Origin: Maratus speciosus
Taxonomy: Eukaryota > Arthropoda > Arachnida > Araneae > Salticidae
NCBI GenBank assembly: GCA_963932465.1
Contig: OZ010786.1
Location: 445,644,619-445,708,618, forward strand
DNA length: 64,000 nucleotides
Direction: 5' to 3'
Shown piece after piece: positions 11,317-22,425 of this stretch. How positions within the stretch are numbered: position 1 is the stretch's first letter; each line of letters opens with the position of its first letter. The notes beneath the pieces are model-generated. The model ran no database searches. It was given only the letters and a program-made list of their open reading frames with translations, and was not told where the DNA came from. The position numbers and the translations under genes were made by a program.

Positions 11317-11470
11317 AACTTTTTAGGTGGGTGTGGTTTTGGGTTCCTGGGGTCATACAATGAAAAGTTATGAAGGAATTTTTCAAAAGTCGCACCATGG
11401 TAACGACTGCAATAGGTAGTATTTCTTACGAAATCTACCTAAAAGACTTTCTTTTCGAATTTGACTTCCA
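11286..11470. repeat. TA microsatellite plus linked dispersed repeat, copy 2
   Basis: Starts in a (TA)n tract and shares its body with 2781-2965 ('ggggtcat', 'gactgcaataggtag'). Confidence 0.65.
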
Positions 11471-11496
11471 ACTGCACTTAAGGTCATTGACCATAC

Positions 11497-12415
11497 GCGC
11501 CAATGCTTTGCCACTAAGCTGCCTGGACGATGCCAGGCCTAGCAATTTTCACTCTTACTTGTTGGTAAGGCTGCAACTGCAGCACTCGATGGAATAATGT
11601 TTTTAGGTGCGTTCGTAATTGTATAAATACGTCGCACCTATAGTCATCGTTCAGTCCGTCTGTCCGTCTGTCCGCATATAACAGAGCAAAAACTACCCAA
11701 CCAAATGGTTTGAAATTTTAAATATGTAATTGTTGCACAACTTTGTCGAGTCATTTCAAATTTTAGAAAATAGGTTGCATAGTTTAATTACAGAGACAGT
11801 CAAAAGTTTTCCGTTACATTATGGCCAATGGGAAAAAGATATTGCATTTTAATAGTGTTACAGCCTTTCGAACAGAATGAAATGGATATGCACTAATGAA
11901 GTGCACTAAAATATACATTCAGTATAATATGCGGTGTAAAAAATATTTCTAAAACTAATTATAGTACGAACGCACCTCATTTGCCACGTTTGACGTGCAA
12001 TTTCCAACTTGTTTCACTCTGTTTGCTCTACGATGATTAAGCAATCAAAATTTGAAAATTACTAAATTCAACGCGTGTGAAGTTTTCTACGAAATTTTCT
12101 GAGATGATAATGTTTTGTTTCTTGAGTGTTAAGAAAGGTACATAACATAAAAAGCGAAAGCTGTCAATGCGTGGTTGCGAACTATGAGTTTTTGAATCTT
12201 TTATCGGAGAGCGCTTTATCCAGATATGGTTTTTGTCCATCGCGTAGATGTATTCACTTTCTTCGATGCTGGATTTCCTTTTCGTTTCGTGTTTGCTCCA
12301 GGGTTGGTGGTTCACGAACATTATTCCATCGTGTGCTCCGGTTGAAGCTTTGCTAACATATAAGTGAGAAGTGCTAGGCTTGCACCATCGTCCAGGTAAT
12401 TTAATGGCAAAGTAT
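11497..12415. repeat. Diverged inverted repeat flanking a Helentron-like element
   Basis: Sequence at 11497-11603 recurs in reverse complement at about 12312-12415, sharing 'ctttgccat/act', 'cctggacgatg' and 'cgatggaataatgtt'. The minus-strand reading of the right arm is open for about 125 codons (down to 12037). The left arm in the matching frame keeps similar residues but has a stop. The right end abuts the Helitron at 12425. It may be an old element or the remains of a coding duplication; I do not recognise the product. Confidence 0.45.
11605..12018 (+). mobile_element. Helentron-like element family B, copy 1
   Basis: Subterminal inverted repeats are perfect over 13 bp: 'aggtgcgttcgta' at 11605 and 'tacgaacgcacct' ending at 11977. 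A CTGTC-rich microsatellite follows the left repeat, and a hairpin 'ccacgtttgacgtg' lies just outside the right one. Copies at 24768 and 50434 share the same right flank, so the true end lies near 12018. Subterminal repeats, a microsatellite and a 3' hairpin together suit non-autonomous Helentrons of the DINE/HINE type (known architecture; assignment inferred). Confidence 0.65.
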
Positions 12416-12424
12416 TGGCCCGTA

Positions 12425-13221
12425 TCTAATATATAAAAATGAAAATTTGTCTGTCTGTCTGTAATTCTATACAAATCAACAGTTCGAAAGCCAGCGTTGT
12501 GAAATATTACGTACATGTATATTAAAACACGCCGAGGACACTAAAGTAATACGGAATCGAAACAATTTATAGTTAATTTTTAATTAATAAAAAAGCACCC
12601 ATTTAACAGCAGTTTCCTATCAAATTGAAACATTGTTCGTTATAGTAATTGCTATATTCACAATAAAATTCTTACCACAACAAATACTTTTCTATTGCAA
12701 GATTTCCACGTGAAAATGAAAATGAAATAAATAGTTTGACGAATTTAAAAAAAAAGTTAATATTATGTCATGACATTTTTATTGCAAGTTTGCACCTGAA
12801 AAATGAAAATGAAATAAATAGTTTGAAGGATTTAAGTAAAAAGTGAATATTACGTCATGTTGGAAATATAATGGACGTCAGCAGGTAAATATATAACGTC
12901 ATATGAGTTTGAAAAAACGTATTGAAGCATGATAAAAAACCAATTATGGAAATAGTGGCATATTTTCAAATTTTGAGGTTCTCTGAATTTCTTTTCGCCA
13001 TTTTAAACTCTATTCCATATATATACGTGTGTGTATGCATGTATATTAGAATTTACACGAAGTTTTAGGTCCCTAAAAATCATTCTTAATGAAGAACTGA
13101 ATTAAAGATGGCTTTATTGCTTTCTTTTATTGTTTATTTTATACTGTATGTTTAATTTTGAAATTAAGTTTTCAAAACAAACATTCTTAAAATTCCGGGC
13201 AATGCCAGGTGCTTTAGCTAG
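12425..13221 (+). mobile_element. Non-autonomous Helitron, family C, both ends
   Basis: The 5' border is A|TC at 12424/12425 with 'tctaatatataaaaatg', then a CTGT microsatellite. The 3' end has the hairpin 'ccgggcaatgccagg' and CTAG at 13218-13221; the next base is A rather than the usual T. The 797 bp body matches the minus-strand element at 21978-24099 once the insertion in that copy is ignored. Confidence 0.85.
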
Positions 13222-13278
13222 AAGTCAATGATCCTGGTTCGATTTCGGGCTCGGACACTTTTTTCACTTTATTGGCTC
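13222..13278 (+). mobile_element. SINE fragment (tRNA-like box B plus tail)
   Basis: 'ggttcgatttcgggctcgga' is a box-B-like T-arm, followed by 'cactttttt' and 'ttggctcta', the same order seen after the tRNA-like heads near 18870 and 19175. The head is missing. Confidence 0.5.
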
Positions 13279-13699
13279 TACCCTGTAAAAAAAAAAAAAA
13301 AAAAAAAGACAAATGTTTCTGAATCTGCGAAAATATACTATAATCACGAATGGAAATATACAATGACCTCTTCCGAGTCACTCAAAATTCCGAAAAGCGT
13401 TCTTTTATCTTTAGGAACCTGAGAAAACAATTTATTTTCAAAATTTAAAGAACTAGAGAACATGAATTCTGCTTTTTCAGAATTTGGTGTCGCCCCCGAT
13501 AATATATATATATATATATATATAAATATGTATATAAATTTGTATTAAATTTTAGAGGTAACAAAACCGTACAAATTTGCAGCTATACGATTTCATTAGT
13601 GTTATGAAATTTGCAGGTGTAGCCTATTTTTTCTGCTCAAAGTATTAAATAGCTTTTTTCAATAGAACTTATACCTTTGGAATGGATCTTTTTATTCTT

Positions 13700-13982
13700 A
13701 TGGACTGATGTCTTCTATTATTATGAAACAGCCGTTATAAATGAAGTGTTAGATGAAGATGAAAGAGCAGTCGTAAAAAGTTATATCTCTGATTTTCTGG
13801 CTAGAAAAAAATGGTCATTTTTTTTTTTTTTTTTTTTTTTGAAAAAACAATTATGTCCATTTTTTTTTTCACATTCTGACCAGAAAATCAGAGTTCTAAC
13901 TTTTTACGACTGCTCTTTCATCTTCATCTAACACTTCATTTATAACGGCTGTTTCATAATAATAGAAGACATCAGTCCATCA
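13700..13982. repeat. Near-perfect inverted repeat, arms about 103 bp
   Basis: Arms 13700-13802 and 13879-13982 share 'tggactgatgtcttctatta' and, at the inner ends, 'tgattttctgg' in opposite orientations with only a few mismatches, around an 80 bp T-rich centre. The arms remain open in frame, but no domain is recognised. Such similar arms suggest a recent origin or arm-to-arm conversion. Confidence 0.85.
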
Positions 13983-14774
13983 TAAGAGATAACACGATTA
14001 AAGCGGAAACTCGGGTTAAGTAAGATTAGGATAATTGGGACTCTACTGTTGTTCAGTTTTAAGACTTAAAACATGTGATTTTATTTTATATAAAATGACG
14101 TCATCCGAATCCGTTGAAGAATTACTCATTTACGATCCAGTCATAAACAAAGTCTGCAATAAAGTATGCATAGGACGTCACTATCTCAGAATAATACACA
14201 AATCCAGCAATAAGAAATCACCAAGAAAAAATTAAATATAGTTTATAATAGCTCCAAGTTTTATCAGAAATTATATATTTATATTTTTTCAAAATAGTAT
14301 GTATTTTAATTACATTTTTTTTCAGTTTTTATAGGAAAATGGCAACAAAAAGATGTAGTTGCTATTTTCTAACTATTTTTCCTTTACTTTCTACAGAAAT
14401 GGAGTACCTGAGTTGCCAAAATTAAAACAAATTTCTCTAAAAACTACAAAAAAAAAAAAAATTAAAATAAAAATTAATGTCTCAAAAATAAATGAAGATG
14501 CAGTTTTCAAACATATTGCATTTAAAAGTACCACCCCCCCCCCCCCATAATATGACGGTATAAAAATTGAAAATGTGCAATGCTTAGAAGTTAAAAAAAT
14601 TGCAGTAGAGATTATTCCGTACAATGATACACATGCTTTGTTTTACGGCTGGCTTATACAACGTAACGTTATTCTTTGGAGACGACGCTTTAATTTCTGG
14701 GAGAAAGAAATTGCATACCGGGGGCTAATAATTTATAAAAATAAATTTTTATCAGCTGCTAGTCAATTTCAAAA

Positions 14775-15090
14775 ACGTTTCCGAGTAGCTTTTAGAATTC
14801 ATTAATCAGTTTTCTCTACCCGAAAAATCGCTTTTTCGGATGCTAAACATACTCAAGTATACATTTTCAGCCGCATAACAGAATTTGTACATGAAATTGT
14901 AACAAAATAATGTTAATATTAATGTTAATATTAATGCTGTTAATTTTGTATGTTTGTCTGTTAAACATGTTTGCTGAACATGAAAATATTTACTGGAGAA
15001 TGGACAGCATAAAAAAAATCGATTTTCCGGGTAAAGAGAACTGATGAATGAAACTGATGATGAATAAAAGCTACTCGGAAACGTTTTCAA
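14775..15090. repeat. Fold-back segment inside the 2.0 kb element
   Basis: 'acgtttccgagtagctttta' at the left recurs inverted at the right end, with shared inner landmarks including 'gaaaaatcg'. Related halves occur at 55395-55640 and 56517-56580. Confidence 0.65.
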
Positions 15091-15437
15091 GAATGAAGGG
15101 CAGCTCAGAAAAATTATTTGTTTATATTTTTTGTCTTAAATTTTGAAAATAAATTGTTTTCTGGAGTTTCGAAAGATAAAGGAACGCTTTTCGGAATCTT
15201 GGGTGACTCGGAAGAGGTTTTATTGTATATTTTCGTTCGTGATTATAGTATATTTTTGAAGATTAAGAAACATCTGTCTTTTTTTTACAGTGTACGTCTT
15301 TTAAGCAATTAAAATTTGAAAATTACTAAATTCAAGGCGTGTGAAATTTAATACGAAAATTTCCAAAAATTATATATATGTAGAACTACAACAAACATTT
15401 TATGTCTGCAATATGTCTACAATATATTGTAGCGATC

Positions 15438-16345
15438 GCATCTCACATGATCAGTATAAAGCGAGTTAATAGCTTAGAGTAACTGGCTTGGCCTTTTGCT
15501 CGACGCTAACGTTCTCGCCTCCTGATCATGAGATCCGTGGTTCGTATCCCACCGGCGTCACACTCCCTAAAGTAGTGACCCGGACGAACACGCAAAACAA
15601 CAACCTTCAACAACAATCATCTCTTCTCATAACCAACAGATGGCAGCACCAAATAAATCATCTCCAGCAAGCTAAGCCTGTGAAACGCTCACAGCACATA
15701 AGCCTGGCATACTGCGCACATAAGCATATAAGCATCACACTGCATACTGCGCAATACTTACGAGCGCATATCGCTCGTCAGACGTCAACAAGATGTCTTT
15801 CTCACTGGGGAGGGAGTGTATGGGGATCTCATCTCACATGATCAGTAAAACGCGAGTTACTAGCTTAGAGTAACTGGCTTGGCCTTTTGCTCGACGCTAA
15901 CGTTCTCGCCTCCTGATCATGAGATCCGTGGTTCGTATCCCACCGGCGTCACACTCCCTAAAGTAGTGACCCGGACGAACACGCAAAACAACGACTTTCA
16001 ACAACAATCATCTCTTCTCATAACCAACAGATGGCAGCACCAAATAAATCATCTCCAGCAAGCTAAGCCTGTGAAACGTTCACAGCACATAAGCCTGGCA
16101 TACTGCGCACATAAGCATATAAGCATCACACTGCATACTGCGCAATACTTACGAGCGCATATCGCTCGTCAGACGTCAACAAGATGTCTTTCTCACTGGG
16201 GAGGGAGTGTATGGGGATCTCATCTCACATGATCAGTTAAAAGTGAGTTACTAGCTTAGAGTAACTGGCTTGGCTTTTTTGCTCGACGCTAACGTTCTCA
16301 CCTCCTGATCATGAGATCCATGGTTCGTATCCCAGCGGCGCCACA
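15438..16345 (+). repeat. Tandem 391 bp units with tRNA-like segment (2 full, 1 partial)
   Basis: Units begin at 15438, 15829 and 16220 with 'catctcacatgatcag'. Units 1 and 2 differ at only a handful of bases; unit 3 stops after about 125 bp. Each has 'gctcgacgctaacgttc' followed by the box-B-like 'ggttcgtatcccaccggcg'. Downstream, 'agtgacccggacgaacac' resembles sequence that often accompanies arthropod LTR elements (recollection, not checked). The 117-codon frames in units 1 and 2 are repeats of one another and not likely proteins. Confidence 0.8.
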
Positions 16346-16509
16346 CTCTCTAAAATGTCTTATGTCTACAATAACAAACATTTTATGACATATGAAATTA
16401 ATGTCTGTATTCAAACTGATTGTCGTTTTGGTGCAGACTGCGGGAGATGAAACGGACTCAGCCCGAGCCGAGTACGAACTCGAACGTGATCGAGTTCGAT
16501 TTTTGTGCA

Positions 16510-18660
16510 TAAATTTTTGGGATTAGGCCGCCTCCGGCTTAAAGTGAAAATTTTGTTTATTCAGGAACAAGAATGTATTCTAAGTTTTTTTAAATGTTTT
16601 ACAATCCTTTGAAAATTAGTGTGAAGGGAAACTGAAATGTTGTTTATAATACATAAGGAGAAATATTCTGTCTGATTCTGAAGCTATTGCAGTGTCACCA
16701 TTAGTAACGCAAAGTAGTCTGGGATATCTCTTGTTTATCCTCGCTTTCTGTCTGCATCTTTTCTCCAGAATTACTGGAAAAAAGGACTCATGAATGTCTG
16801 TTATAGTTGTACAACGATATTTTAAAATAGGGTTAGTTGGGGTAACTGGATCCACGAGGTAACTGGGTCATAGGTTATTTTATAAAAAACCGTTGATGTT
16901 TTTTAAGCTTTAGCTTTTGTCAACAATGCACCTTAATTTCTACTTCCTAAAACAACGTGTGTCAACTCAATCATAACTCTCTCTTTGCTGTGGTAGGTTG
17001 TCGAAAATTTACGTTTCTTTTTGTAAAAACAACGTCAATTTGGTTGAATTTCCTCGGCTTTTTATTAAAATACTGTAAGTACTTTTATTGAACAATCTTT
17101 TTTTTTAAAGATGAGGCATATAAGTACATTAATATTATTAGGCATCTATACATATTTACTTCATGTTTCAAACGTAAGCCCGGTGTCCTAGTTACCCCAT
17201 AAATTTTTCAAGAATGGTGTAACTGGGACATATATCAGGGGTAACTGGACCATGTAGGATCCAGTTACCCCAGTAGTTATAAACAAATTTTTTGATTTTT
17301 TTCTTACTACGGGAAATAAATTTCGCCATTGTTTTTTGCACACAATAAAGAAAATTATAGAATACCTTATTAAAATTATGTAATAAAATTTAAAAAAAGC
17401 ATAATTGGGTGGTATCAAACCAAATTTCTTAGCCCCTTGAAGGGCGATTGCCCCTTGTGATGCCGTTATGGCATCACTTAATTTTAATCCCCGATTGCCA
17501 CATCGGCACCGGAATTTTAATATGAAAATTTCACCTTTATTAAGTACGCGAAAATATACTTTTGCTTGTTTACAAATAAATTCTCTTGTAAACCTACTAG
17601 TAGCTATTCTCTTATAACAACTATTCTCTTGTAAAATCTACTAGTGCCGTTAAATTATTTCGACGTTTTACGAATACAAATACCTTGCCCCTGAAAGCGA
17701 GGTAGCCAAACCTTGAAATTGTACGATACAGATGAAGTACGTAAGTACTTACGTAGCCATTTGTTCATAGATTTACCTTGATATTTTTTCCCCTTAAAAT
17801 ACCCATGTAACTTTTATACTTATTACCTGTACTAAAGTACATAAATACTTACTTAATTTTTGTGTTTTTGGTAAAGATAAATCTAATATTTTCACCTTTA
17901 GTGCTTTTTTTAGATATATTGACAGCAAAGGTTTCCCTTAGTTGATAGTTGATATATAATTTACATGATCTGCTTGGTTTAAATTTTTTTAAAAGTTGTT
18001 TACACTTTTTCAAACAGGACCTGATATCCCATATGAAAAAAAATAAACGCGTGTGGATCATAGGCCCTCCTGGTCCACTTACCCCATTTTTATGAGGCAA
18101 CTGGACCCTTAGGAAAGAAAGATGAAATATGCATATATTTTTATTTTTAAATATTAAAATAAATTTGTTTGTAAATAAAAATTTGTTATAAAACAAATTG
18201 CAATTTTGAGCATTTCTATCTGATAGAGGGAACCTAATTGAACGCATTTACAAAAGTTCAGACTTTAATTCAAATGAACATCAGCTTTTTGAAACTGAAC
18301 TGCCAGAATCTCCAGAGTCACATTGTAAAATCATGGCCCAGTTCTCCCACGTAACCTTAATAAGAATCGGGAGTTTTGCAGATTTCTTCCATAAATAAAA
18401 AGAATTTCCATTATAAACGGATTTTCAGGAACAAGAAAATCGCGAAACGTTGTCTTGAGTAAGTATTTGGTATTAATACTTATTTCTATTTAAATAGATA
18501 TTTATAAGAGGGAATTTTTTTTGAAACAATTTAAAAATGTTGTTAAAATTTTTCTACTACTTACTTTTGGTATTGCGCTCGGGCTATGATTAAAAAAAAA
18601 ATTCGGGCTCGGTTAAGCTCGAATTTCAAATTATCGGGCAGAATCATCGGCTCCGAAAAA
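16510..18660. repeat. Dispersed repeat family D, copy 1 (split)
   Basis: The halves 16510-16830 and 18357-18660 match, in order, the unbroken copy at 38000-38690: 'tctgattctgaagc/cacc', 'ggatat(ct)cttgt', then 'gcagatttct' and 'aattttcaggaaca'-like landmarks. The intervening 1.5 kb is absent from the other copy and is described separately. Confidence 0.7.
16831..18356. mobile_element. Unclassified TIR element with GGTAACTGG motifs
   Basis: It starts 'ggttagttggggtaactgg' and ends with an imperfect reverse complement (18337-18356). The motif GG(G)TAACTGG(A/G) recurs at about 16840, 16858, 17186 (inverted), 17217, 17239, 17259 (inverted), 18072 (inverted, varied) and 18094 (varied). Absence from 38000-38690 defines it as an insertion. 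Clustered motifs in both orientations look like transposase-binding sites. No transposase domain is recognisable in the interior and the family is unknown to me. Confidence 0.6.
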
Positions 18661-18808
18661 ACAATTCATATTCTGCAGGCACTGTCGAAAAAGTGAAGCA
18701 AACATCGATAATAATTTCACTGGGTATTTGCGAAGGATTTTGATAACTGTAATGTACCCGAGTCTTGTTGTGATTATTTTTAACAGTTCATCCGTCGCAA
18801 GTTTGCTC

Positions 18809-18990
18809 CTAATTCTACCGAGTTGCTTAGTGAGATCTGTTTCAATTCCAGGGGCCCGGGTTCGATTCCCGGCTTGGACATCTTCACTCTGTTGGCTTAC
18901 GCTTAGTTAGTATAGGGATAATTTACGTCTTTAATATTCAATAATTGCAAGCGTAATTTTACAGTTGAAAAATTAATTAAATTGTATACT
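18809..18990 (+). mobile_element. tRNA-derived SINE, copy 1
   Basis: A worn tRNA-like head ends with the box B 'gggttcgattcccggcttgg' and continues 'acatcttcactctgttgg', then a body shared with the SINE at 19115 ('ttacgcttagttag', 'acgtctttaatattc', 'caagcgtaatttt'). No poly-A is obvious. Confidence 0.75.
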
Positions 18991-19114
18991 CACTGATGCT
19001 GGGCTCATTTGCGTCTCATGTTACGACGCAAGATTGTGTGCTCATGAAGACTTTTCCATCCAATAGCTGCGATAGCAGTGTTGCCGACTTATATGAGTGA
19101 GAGATGCCAAGTTG

Positions 19115-19310
19115 GGCATTGTCCTCGTGGTTTAGTAGTAGAGCATTGGAACGCTATTCCAAGGGCCCGTGTTCGATTTCCGGCTTGGACATTTTTCGCT
19201 CTGTTGGTTTACGCTTAGTTAGCAGAGTGATAATTCACGTCTTTAATATTCCACAATTTCAAGCGTAATTTCACTGCTGAAAAGTAGTTGAAAAATTAAT
19301 TAAACTGTTT
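19115..19310 (+). mobile_element. tRNA-derived SINE, copy 2
   Basis: A 72 nt tRNA-like head at about 19120-19191 starts 'gtcctcgtggtttagtagta' (box A) and holds the box B 'gtgttcgatttccgg'. The acceptor ends GTCC/GGAC pair, but inner pairs are lost, so a functional tRNA is unlikely. The same tail as copy 1 follows. The two SINEs lie between direct repeats at 18650-18760 and 19400-19510, so this is a small segmental duplication. Confidence 0.75.
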
Positions 19311-19404
19311 GAAACTGTCTTCTAAACTGCCTCTGCACTTTATCTATGTTTTCGAACTTCCAGTCTCGGCTTTCAAATTGACGCGTTCGGATGGGTTGGG
19401 ATTC

Positions 19405-20420
19405 CGAAAAACAACAACTCATCTTTTGCAGGCACTGACGACAACGTGAAGCAACGGAATCGCAAACAGCGAGAATAATGTCATCGAGTATTTTGACGAC
19501 CGCTATCTTCCTGAATTTTGAGGGTGAACATTTTAAACAGTTTTATCCACATGATCTTTAAACTTTCAAAAAATCAATTTTCGTTTTTTTTTTTATTCTA
19601 AATGTTTTAAAATTTCTTAACAATATGCAAAAAACCGCATTAAAAAATCTGCATTATTACTTGAGTTATAATCATTTTCAGACGGTGAATATAATGGAAG
19701 GTCCGTAGATATTGAACCTTTTAAAAGCGTTCTCTCAGATTAGTAAATTTGGAGTTTGCGCGCACTGTTACTTTTAAACTATGTAAGCTACAGATTAAAA
19801 AAAAAATTAACCAAATATGCGTTTCTTTATAGTCTAAGGCAAAAGCCCAAAAAATTCTCATATTTTGGTTAATTATTTATTTGCATTTGAAAAACTTGAA
19901 AAAAATGTTGAGATTTTTTAACTTCTTTTTTATTTTGTGCTAAAATTAAATTTTAAACAAAACTTTTTGCGTATATTTTTGTTTTAAGTTAGAAGTATGT
20001 GTATTATGATTCTATTTTGTTCAAAAATTGTTTTCTATATGCATGATTCACAGTTTTATCATGCGCGCAGCATTTAATCATGCATTAGTGAGGTGGATTT
20101 TTAAATTTAAAGTTTAAATATTCATTTTGTGCATACAACATTTATTTTTCTGAATAATGTAGCTAAGGATATATACTTTAGGCAGGAAGAGGGGAGGGGG
20201 GAGGATCTTAATTGCATATTGTTTGTGTTTTGGTAATTTGAAGAAGGTGATGTTTTTGATTGTTTCTACAAACTCCAAGGTCCTGTGCCCCTTTAAGCTG
20301 ATTCCTAATTATAGTGATTGTAAGTCGCGTAGAGGGGTCTGTTTGAAACTCTCCCTTAACTGTGTCAAGCAGCTACATTTTCGATCTTCCTGTAACACTT
20401 TACGTTGAATTTTGCTTTCT
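19405..20420. other. AT-rich unassigned stretch
   Basis: After the short direct repeat at 19400-19510 I see no gene or paired repeat, only A/T runs and a G-rich patch near 20188-20204. Confidence 0.4.
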
Positions 20421-20955
20421 TGCCTTGGCCAAAAACATACACAAAAAATTTGGTTCAATTCTATGCATAACTTCATACACTTTTAGATGGTATAATATTG
20501 AAAATGGTACAAATATCGCTATTACAGCACCCTTTTCGGCGGAATGTTTCCAAATGCAGGGAGGACCTTCTTCCCTTGACCAAAAACATACATAAAAAAT
20601 TTGGTTCAATTCTATGCATAACTTCATTCACTTTTCGATGGTTACAATATTCAAAATCGCTTAAAAATCGCTATTACTGCGCCCCCTTCCGGAGGATTTT
20701 TTCAAAATTAAGGAAGGACCTGCTTGCCATAGCCAAAAACTTAAAAAAAAATTTGGTTCAATTCTATGCATAACTTCATACACCTTTTGAGGGTACAATG
20801 GCGACAGACACACGGACAGACAGACATTTTCTATAAACATTTTTGGAGGATATCTCTGACCCTTAAAACGTGTAAATCCGTCGAAAACCTGAAGACGGAA
20901 AAAATTTCAATTACAATACTCCCTTTTATTGAAGACAGAAGAAAGTAATAAAAAT
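20420..20955 (-). mobile_element. Helentron-like family E variant with 150 bp core repeats
   Basis: Read on the minus strand from about 20955 it has 'ctttcttctgtcttc', then 'ggttttcgacggattta' and a GTCTGTC microsatellite, the same 5' block as at 25315 and 52611. The core differs: three units of 150-152 bp with 'ttggttcaattctatgcata' at about 20451, 20601 and 20753. The 3' end is not clear. Confidence 0.65.
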
Positions 20956-21409
20956 AGGGGGGAGGGAGAGAAAAAACAAAAATTTTCTTGAGTTCATCTG
21001 GTAAAAAAGAAAAATTAAAGAAAATTAAAAATATATATATATATAAAAATAATAAGAAATGGAAAAGCCTTTGCCAGCCGAAACTTCCCTGGGTGCGCAC
21101 AGAAATCAGCCTTGAAACCTCTTATCAACAAATGAAAGAAATAGGGACTAATGGAGAATAGGGATTCTTCCATAATCTTAATCCACAACATATCAATATG
21201 AATTTCAGGATCAGAGTGCTTTCATCATAAATAATAAATCTTTTAGCGTTTTAAAGCAACAACGAACATTCTTAGAACTGTTACTACAAATCTGTCATTC
21301 GTAAAAAAATTAAAAAAATAAGTAAAAATAAATAAATAAATAATAATAATAGCATCTGCACCTAAACTTTTTTTAAGAAATCTGTTCCATTGAGTCTTTG
21401 TTTTCTACA
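20956..21409. other. AT-rich unassigned stretch
   Basis: Nothing recognisable; a short TA tract near 21030 and (AAAT)n near 21325-21345. Confidence 0.4.
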
Positions 21410-21800
21410 TAATTCATTTAAAGGAAAAATAGGATATAACAAAACATTTTATTTTTTCTTCTTATTCTTTTTTACCTTTTTTTTTCATTTGAAACAACAA
21501 TACATTCAAAGAAAGACAAATTGAAGAATTAGCTTGAAGAACGATGTTTGAAAAGATTTGTTTACATGGATTTTTTTCTCAATAAAATACATTTACTTTT
21601 GAAAAAAAAAGTTCGAGTGGCAACAACAAAACTATGAAATGAACTAACATAGATTTTCATGTAAATAACAGGTTCAGATTTGGAAAGGGCAAAGGTTAAG
21701 GTTGTTTCCGTAAAAAGGATTTCTCCATTTCATTACCGGACTCGGAAATGGACAAATTCCTGAATCAAATATAATAAATGATGAAGGCGATTTTAAATAA
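21410..21800. repeat. Dispersed repeat family F, copy 1
   Basis: Shares 'cttgaagaacg', 'gtttgaaaagattt', 'gaaatgaactaaca' and 'ggaaagggcaa' in order with 31170-31520. Confidence 0.7.
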
Positions 21801-22425
21801 ATAAATATATAAATAAATAAAAATACCCCGTTCAACATTGCGAAACTTTCTAACACATTTACAGATACTTTTGAAAATAAAAGCATGGCAATTGCAGGAA
21901 TGATTATTAAAGTGATTTGTAATTAAACAGTTGTTTTAATTTTTCGATAAATGATTTACACCTTGATTTATGAGCGACTAGCTAAAGTACCTGGTGTTGC
22001 TCGGAATTTTAAGAATGTTTGTTTTGAAAAATCAATATGAAAAATCAATATTATTGCGCGTTAATTTACGTAATCTTCACTCTTTTTTTTCATTTAATCC
22101 GGACGACAGATTACCTACTTACTTAGTAAATATAATCTGTGATCTGGATTGAAACCGAAATTAAAACCTTTTGATGAAAACTTTTTTCAGAGTATTTTGT
22201 TATTTAAGTAATTTTTTCACGATTAATTAAAAATGGCAAGTACAAAAAATCTATGAATTTTATTTAAAACAATCTGAAATCTTTATTTTAGTTCTTCACT
22301 AAGAATGAGCTGTAGGGACCTAAACCTTTGTGGAACTTCTAATATACACGAATACACACACGTATCTATATGGAATAGATTTAAAAATGGCGAAAACAAA
22401 TTCAGAGAACCTCAAAATGTTAATA

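Larger units (their letters stand above)
13281..15292. mobile_element. 2.0 kb TIR element with TA duplication
   Basis: Ends 'ccctgtaaaaaa' (13281) and 'ttttttacag' plus TG (15292) lie next to TA at 13279-13280 and 15293-15294. The terminal inverted repeats run for about 150 bp and share 'acctcttccgagtcac' and 'attccgaaaagcgttc'. The interior contains two palindromes (13700-13982, 14775-15090) and short frames without a known domain. A related, larger copy is proposed at 50960-56770. The superfamily is not clear; the TA duplication suggests a Tc1/mariner-type enzyme. Confidence 0.7.

Noticed and set aside
12037..12516. 159-codon minus-strand gene
   Set aside because: Its first 30 codons are the 5' end of the Helitron at 12425, so the start is an artefact. 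The remainder is kept only as part of a possible coding relic.
15488..16232. Two 117-codon nearly identical frames as a duplicated gene
   Set aside because: They lie inside 391 bp tandem repeat units with a tRNA-like segment and start in non-coding repeat; no domain and no regulatory signals.
16839..18107. GGTAACTGG motifs as host enhancer sites
   Set aside because: They are confined to a segment absent from its paralogue and occur at its inverted ends, so a transposon origin is simpler.
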